Source: Malus domestica (taxonomy: Eukaryota > Streptophyta > Magnoliopsida > Rosales > Rosaceae). From it: a DNA stretch of 64,000 nt. Numbering within the stretch: the stretch's first letter is position 1; the number at the start of each line of letters is the position of its first letter. Below the pieces are notes generated by a model, which saw only the letters and a program-made list of their open reading frames with translations, made no database searches and had not been told where the DNA came from. Below, in pieces: positions 57,965 through 64,000 of this stretch. The position numbers and the translations under genes were made by a program. Where the stretch lies: contig NC_091673.1 in the NCBI RefSeq assembly GCF_042453785.1, positions 10,139,501 to 10,203,500 on the forward strand, written 5' to 3'.

Positions 57965-58334
57965 GTCTAGTAGTATTTATTTTCACTTGTAAGTGAAATG
58001 TCTTATGTTCAATTCTCGTCAAAAGATAATTTGAATCACATTATTATGGCTAATCCATCGTGAGACTGAATCCACTCATCCACTCCTTAATGTAGGTATT
58101 TAAAATAAAAATAAAAAAAACTTTTCTATGCTTCTTAACCTTGTTTGGTCTAGTAGTATTCATTTTCACTTGTAAGTGAAATGCCTTATGTTCAATTCTC
58201 GCGAAAAGAGAATTTGAACCACATTATTATGGCTAATCCATCGTGAGACTGAATCCACTCATCCACTCCTTAATGTAGGTATTTGAAATAAAAATAAAAA
58301 TAAACTTTTCTATGCATCTTAACCTTGTTTGGTC
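57965..58334 (+). mobile_element. Tandemly duplicated SINE-like element
   Basis: Two copies of about 185 bp, each with TCTAGTAGTATTYATTTTCA, CTTGTAAGTGAAATG, ATGTTCAATTCTCG, TTTGAAYCACATTATTATGG and CATCGTGAGACTGAATCC. The first has pol III-like box spacing. Both copies also share the downstream segment CTATGCATCTTAACCTTGTTTGGTC, so the unit was duplicated as genomic DNA, not by two insertions. Confidence 0.75.
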
Positions 58335-59096
58335 ATGAGTCATAACCATTCATATAGTATTATTATAGGAGAAATTAGGTTCACATCCTTCTTTTTGCTA
58401 CTCCATTGATTAAAATCCTATTCATTTTCAATTTTTGATCAAAGTCCTTGGGTATTAATAACATCATTAATTATTTGAATAAAAAAATATTTTTATTTTT
58501 AAATATATTCCTTTAGTGTTAAATTTTTTTTTAAATTAGTATATTTATATTTATGGCTAAATTTTTTATCATATATTTTTATTTTTAGTTTGTACCTATT
58601 TTTAATTTGTACCCATATATTAGTTTCTTTTTGTACCCATATTTTTTAAAGTTTTATTTGTGTTTGTACCTATGTGTATACCGTTACGTGACATTGTATA
58701 TTTAATCAATGATAGAAATATTACATATGGTATATTTATGTTTTATGCCTAAACTTTGTATCATAGATTTATATTTTTAGCTTGTACCCACTTTTAATTT
58801 GCAACATTTTTTTTTAATTTGTAGTATTTTCTTTTTAGTTTTATTTTGTACCCATGGATTAATTTCTTTTAGCGCCTATATTTTTTTAAAATTCATTTGT
58901 ACTCATAATTTTTTAATCTTTTATCTGTACCCTAATTTATTTATAATGTACCCATTCTTCTTTATTAATGTACCACTTTGTTATATGTGAAATGTACCAA
59001 TTTTTTTGTAAAATGTACCAATTTTTTTAACACTATGGATACATTCTTTTGCCATTTATTATTTCTTATTTTTACATAGTTTTTATCAAGGGCGAA
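58335..59096. other. T-rich DNA with repeated TTTGTACCCATA motifs
   Basis: TTTGTACCYAT/ATGTACC motifs occur about a dozen times from 58588 to 59030, in the same orientation and separated by T-rich spacers. This is probably an old degenerate tandem or transposon. No gene. Confidence 0.55.
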
Positions 59097-60289
59097 GCTA
59101 CAGAGGAGCAAGGAGGGGCAGCCTCCCCTCCTCTCGCCGGAAAACAAGCCAAGGAGCAGTGGTTCCACCCCTCTGGTCTCGTTGGAAGTTCTAGGTTTAC
59201 TGCAGTTATGGTTTCCTTGTTGCTGCGCAGCTCTGTTGTGCATGAGGGTTTTAAATTTTTTTTGGAAAGGCCAAGACAAAACAACGGCGTTTAGGTCCTG
59301 GTTAAATTTTTTTAGAAAATTCCCATTAGTGGGATGGAACCGTTTCATTGGCTAGTTAATTTTTTTTTTAAAGTTCCCACTTTTGAAACCAATCAGATAG
59401 CAGCAGCAAGAAGCTGTGCCCCCAAAATTGGAATTCAATTTTTTGCCCTTTCAAAAAGTCGAAAGATCTCTCCAAACCACAAACTGTAAATCTATATATG
59501 CCTACAAGGGTTCCAACTTGTCTCAAGAAAAGAGATTTTATTAAAAAAAAATATAAGTGGAGTTTACTTTTGAGAGAATTATTTCAAATTTGGAACTTCA
59601 TTCATACAAACATATGTACTGACTACTAGTTTGTCATTCTAAATAGTTCAAACTTGAATAACACAATATATTTTGAAACTTTCAAGGTTTTGAGATATAT
59701 TCCTAGTCCTATTTCAATTTCAATTTCAATTTTGAGACAACATATGTTGTTTCACTCTGTATTCCAGGCACACTGAAGAACCTCTTCATATACAATAAGA
59801 GTGGTTATGTTTGTATCAGGAGCCGTTTCGATTACATGGTCCGACAGTCGGACACGAAATTTCTGCGTTAATAGTGGATGAAAAATTTGCAAATTAATCA
59901 CTAAATTTCAGACACCTATTTTCTTAATGAAAAAGGATTGGGATAGAATATTACTTTAGGTTATCCCCTTCCAAAAATATTGACATCTTGCTCATGATTC
60001 CTTTGGATGGATATCTGATTTTTTTGGGTCTTTTTGTGTATACTACAAGACAACAGGGCTGCTGTTGTGCCTTCTTGTTTTTGCTTTTATTGATAATAAG
60101 TTAATTATACAACTTTTTCATAACATAAAATTTTATAGACAACAATTATAACTTGTCTATATTGATAAGTTATGAACGACACTAATATTGTTTACTATCT
60201 AAAAGGGTTTGGTTGTCTAAATTTTTTTTGAGATCGTTTATCCTTTTAAATTTCGCCCATCCCCTCCACGATTGCTGGCTTCTCCACTG
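59097..60289. mobile_element. Non-autonomous hAT-like element, 1,193 bp
   Basis: It starts CAAGGGCGAAGCTACAGAG and ends GCTGGCTTCTCCACTG, imperfect inverted ends of the CAGTGGCGGAGCCA type. A perfect 8-bp target duplication GTTTTTAT lies at 59089-59096 and 60290-60297. No transposase is present. Short frames near 59049-59348 cover its left end and are not genes. Confidence 0.85.
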
Positions 60290-60556
60290 GTTTTTATCCA
60301 TTTATTCAATCAAAATGTTTGAATTTTTTTATTGTAACCGTTTCTAATAATATTATAATGAGGGATTTTAAATTTATAGGATTATAAATCTCATAAAATA
60401 TCAAACAATTAATGTCAAAACTATAAAAATATAAATATTAATTGTAATATAATGAGGTGTACAAAGTCAATGGACTTTGATCAAACTTTGAATACCATTA
60501 AGATTTTAGTAAAAGAATGCTAAGAATTAGGGACCGCATTCAAAATATCTCATTAC

Positions 60557-61412
60557 TATATATTATATTAACATCCCACAAATTGTTGAATAAACTCCAC
60601 ATACTTAATACACCCCACATTTACTTTTTCAATTAAAAATTATCTTTATACACCCCACATACCTCTCCATAATACCCTCACACCCCACATTCTCAAAACA
60701 CACATTATATTTCTATATACACCCCAATTTCTTCAAATTTTATAATACTCATTTTTAATTTTGATGGATTGAATCTAGATACCCTGCTGTTCCCAAGCTA
60801 ATTACTTCTATGATTGACTTGTTTTTCGTTTCCAGTTTGAGAGAATATTATCATTAACTGATTTGGACGCTAACACTTATCTTAAATTTTTTTTATCTTT
60901 GTGCAGATTGGCAAATCTTATGTCACTTCCAAACTTAAGATCTTATGTAACTTTTCTATAACAAAAGAAATATAAAAAAGAATTATCGAAAGTTTCAAGT
61001 TGTTGGCATTGCAATTCACAGAGCTAGTTCAAAGGCATAAGTTCTGAAGTTTTTCAACATAGTAAATGCCGGGATGTGATAAAATGTGTGGTTGGAGAGA
61101 AAATAATTTCTTGCAGTCACAATGATCAATAGCATTGGCATATTCATAGACATTTTGTTAGGGTTTTCTCAATCAATGTGTTTGTAGTTTCATTAGTTAG
61201 GATATTGTTCAACAATGGAGGGTGGGAGGGTTTTGATAATTGAAGAAGATAAATAATACGCTAAAAGTGATGTGGGTGTATTTGGAATTTTTTTTTTTAA
61301 AACTTAATAAGGTTTAAATTGTCATTGCATAGTAGAATACATAAGTAATTTAATATTGATTTTTTTTGTGGGGTGCATTCAACAATATGTGAGGTGCTAC
61401 TGAAAAAAACCT
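60557..61412 (-). mobile_element. MULE-like element, left copy of an inverted pair
   Basis: Reverse complement of 61527-62406 over nearly its whole length. Inner end GGTTTTTTTCAGTAGCACC (minus strand), outer end near TATTATATTAACATCCCACA. The outer terminus has lost its last bases and its target duplication is not clear. CACCCCACAT-type motifs are clustered near both ends. No transposase. Confidence 0.8.
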
Positions 61413-61526
61413 AACTTCATATAGCGAACTTGTGATTTATATATCTTTGTCTCGTGTCAATTAACGCAAAGTTAAAAAATAGGCACACGTACTACCTGAA
61501 GTTATAATTGTGAATGTTAATTTTTA
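61413..61526. other. Spacer between the inverted MULE-like copies
   Basis: Contains the left target duplication TAATTTTTA of the right copy (61518-61526). No other feature. It would be the loop if the pair folds. Confidence 0.7.
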
Positions 61527-62406
61527 GGTTTTTTTATTAGCACCCCACATATTATTGAATGCACCCCACAAAAAATTCAATATTAAATTACTTATTTATT
61601 CTACTATGCAATGACAATTTCAACCTTATTAAGTTTAAAAAAAATTAAAAAAAAATTCCTAATACACCCACATCACTTTTAGCGTATTATTTATCTTCTT
61701 CAATTATCAAAACCCTCCCACCCTCCATTGTTGAACAATATCCTAACTAATGAAACTACAAACACATTGATTGAGAAAACCCTAACAAAATGTCTATGAA
61801 TATACCAATGTTATTGATCACTGTGACTGCAAGAAATTATTTTCTCTCCAACCACACATTTTATCACATCTCGGCATTTACTATGTTGAAAAACTTCAGA
61901 ACTTATGCCTTTGAACCAGCTCTGTGAATTGCAATGCCAACAACTTGAAACTTTCGATAATTCTTTTTTATTTTTTATTTCTTTTGTTATAGAAAAGTTA
62001 CATAAGATCTTGAGTTTGGATAATTCTTGAGTTTGGAAGTGACATAAGATTTACCAATCTGCACAAAGATAAAAAATTTAAGATACGTGTTAGCGTCCAA
62101 ATCGGTTAATGATAATATTCTCTCAAGCTGGAAAGAAAAAACAAGTCAATCATAGAAATAATTAGCCTGGGAACAGAAGGGTATCTAGATTCAATCCATC
62201 AAAATTAAAAATGAGTATTATAAAATTTGAAGAAATTGGGGTGTATGTAGAAATATAATGTGTGTTTTGAGAATGTGGGGTGTAAGGGTATTATGGAGAG
62301 GTATGTGGGGTGTATAAAGATAATTTTTAATTGAAAAAGTAAATGTGGGGTGTATTAAGTATGTAGGGTTTATTCAACAATTTGTGGGGTGTTAATATAA
62401 TAAGCC
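61527..62406 (+). mobile_element. MULE-like element, right copy of an inverted pair
   Basis: Starts GGTTTTTTTATTAGCACCCC and ends GGGGTGTTAATATAATAAGCC, with related sequence inverted at its two ends (CACAT[A/T]TTGAATGCACCCC type). A perfect 9-bp target duplication TAATTTTTA at 61518-61526 and 62407-62415 is the Mutator-superfamily length. 880 bp, no transposase, no recognised captured gene. Confidence 0.85.
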
Positions 62407-62647
62407 TAATTTTTAATAGATAGAGATTAACTGTCACTAACTATATTAAAAGGGTGCAAATTAAATATCCGAAAGACAATTCACTCAAGTGATTCTTTTA
62501 GGGCTCGTTTGAGAAGTACTTTTAAATAACTGAAAGTGTTTTTAGAGAAAATATTATTTGGATCCAAAAGCATTTGAAGTGTTTCCTGTAAAAATTATGT
62601 GTTTTTTGCAAGAAACACTTCAAGATTAGCATGCATTTTTACAAAGG

Positions 62648-63340
62648 ATAAGCTAGGCAAGATGCCAGGCTAAAATACTAAAAAGTAAATTCTCTCTCTC
62701 ACACACATTTGGGTTCTGTTTCTTTTCTGCAACTATATGGAAGGAGGATTCTTTACCCTAGTCCTTTTTACCATGTGCATCTTTAAGGCTTCAAACCCTT
62801 AAGCTATGTCCACCTTTATTATTTAGTTCCTTTGGTATTTGCTGGAGTATTGTAACTCACTAAGGGCTGGTGTGGAAAAGGTTTTTGAATAAATGAAAAT
62901 GTTTTTAAAGAAAATATTATTTAGGTCCAAAAGCACTTAAAGTGTTTCCTGCAAGAATTATATTCTCCTTGCATGAAACACTTCAAGTGTTTTTCCAAGA
63001 TTAGCTAGCATTTTTACTAAAGATCAGTTTCAAAAATATTTTCTCCAAAAACAATTTCAGTTATTTGAAAACATTTTTCACACCAGCCCTTAGTGAGTTA
63101 CAATACTCCAACAAATACCAAAGGAACTAAATAATTACATAGTGGAATGGAAAGGTGGATATAGCTTAGGGTTTTAAGCTTTAAAGATGCACATGGTAAA
63201 AAGGACTAGGGTAAAGGGGTCCTCATCTTAGATGGTTCTCCTTCCAAGTAGCTGCAGAAAAGACACAGAACCCAAATGCGAGAGAGAGAGAGAGAGGATT
63301 TACTTTTTAGTATTTTAGCATGGCATCTTGCCTAGCTTAT
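62648..63340. repeat. Approximately 690-bp inverted repeat with a MITE at its centre
   Basis: Outer arms ATAAGCTAGGCAAGATGCCA (62648) and TGGCATCTTGCCTAGCTTAT (ending 63340) continue inward for about 220-250 bases each. Shared stretches include ACCCTAGTCCTTTTTACCAT and TTAGTTCCTTTGGTATTTG. The arms join at 62869-63092 a smaller element with AAGGGCTGGTGTG / CACACCAGCCCTT ends. Non-coding. Confidence 0.85.
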
Positions 63341-63495
63341 GACATTGATTTGTGGCTTGTTTCACCTTAAAAGAGTTAGTAAAATTAGCAATTTTTCAAT
63401 TTTATATTTTTGTCTTAGTTTATACATATAGGGCCGCTTTTTCAAAGGTGCTTGGTTTTGCATGAACTACCCATGAGTTGAAACCAAAAGCATTA

Positions 63496-64000
63496 AGCCA
63501 TCCCCAACCGATTCGGTCAGAGGGACAGAAGGCCGAAAAAACACAAAAACTGTCTCCAACCGAGGGCTAGGTCAAAGGGCTCATGGGCTCCACCGAGCCA
63601 AAAAATGAGAAAATGGCCAACCGGCTGGCTCAACCCAGCCAGCCAGCTAGCCCCAGGCCAGACAAGGCATTTGAATGCAAAGGCTACCTGTTGACGTCAG
63701 CTAGCCATTATATTTGAATTTTTTTTTATAGTTTTGTTTTCAACATTTTTTTTAATTTATAAATTCTATTTTTTTCCCCTATAACTTCCTAAGCCATTAA
63801 ACAATATTAAATAACATTAAGTAACATTTAACAACATAAAAATTATACAACATAAAAGAAAGCATTTAACAACATGAAACTTAGACAACATTTTTAAAAA
63901 CATTTAACAACATAAAACTAAAACGTCTACTTCATGCTTCTTTTGGCTCAAAGATGTGCAACAAGATCCTATTGTAGGTACTTATTTGTTGCACGGGAAC
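63496..64000. mobile_element. Tourist-like MITE, cut by the window end
   Basis: Preceded by TTA (63493-63495) and starting AGCCATCCCCAACCGATTCG. Shares with 22560-23399 the core CCAGCCAGCCAG and the TTAAACAACATT/ACATTTAACAACAT units in inverted order. Confidence 0.7.

Noticed and set aside
59049..59348. Overlapping frames near 59.1-59.3 kb
   Set aside because: They span the left end of the hAT-like element and its flank, so they are composite and not genes.

Overview
The window is plant nuclear DNA. It is AT-rich, with intron-split genes 3-20 kb apart and long stretches of small non-autonomous transposons between them. Protein matches are to eudicot families. The transposon style and the Rosaceae-like MITEs make an apple/pear-type genome (Malus or Pyrus) my best guess, by recognition only.

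Genes found, left to right: the 3' half of a GPI ethanolamine phosphate transferase 3 gene (PIG-O type, 1-2829, +); an NRT1/PTR family transporter of the NPF4 group (4907-7962, +); a pectin acetylesterase with 12 coding exons (10379-15419, +), whose eighth intron carries a 2-kb LTR retrotransposon in antisense; the bZIP factor HYH (15836-17259, -), convergent with the esterase; a 592-residue Glu/Lys/Val-rich repeat protein of unknown function (25610-28149, +); an Aux/IAA of the IAA31 type with a degenerate degron (35607-36784, +); BSH, the SNF5/INI1 subunit of SWI/SNF remodellers (46384-49321, +); and a 74-residue, two-exon small conserved protein (52097-52566, -). All exon junctions listed were read by hand and keep the frame.

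The rest is mobile and repeated DNA. It includes a 5'-truncated LINE (18.1-19.9 kb), several Tourist-like MITEs with TTA target duplications, hAT-like elements with 8-bp duplications (one nested inside another), a 3.27-kb element that looks like a solo LTR, SINE-like copies, and a pair of MULE-like elements in inverted orientation (60.6-62.4 kb) that could form an approximately 860-bp hairpin. Two transferred fragments stand out: an approximately 65-bp piece of plastid 16S rRNA inside an intron of the repeat-protein gene, and an inverted copy of the last codons and 3' UTR of the NPF gene, 16 kb from its source.

The genes are not an operon-like system. HYH, the IAA31-type gene and BSH nevertheless occur together here and, from memory, are near-adjacent in Arabidopsis (At3g17590-At3g17609), so this looks like an old conserved block expanded by transposons. 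I found no convincing undescribed gene system; the most unusual structures are the inverted repeats and the dispersed gene fragments.
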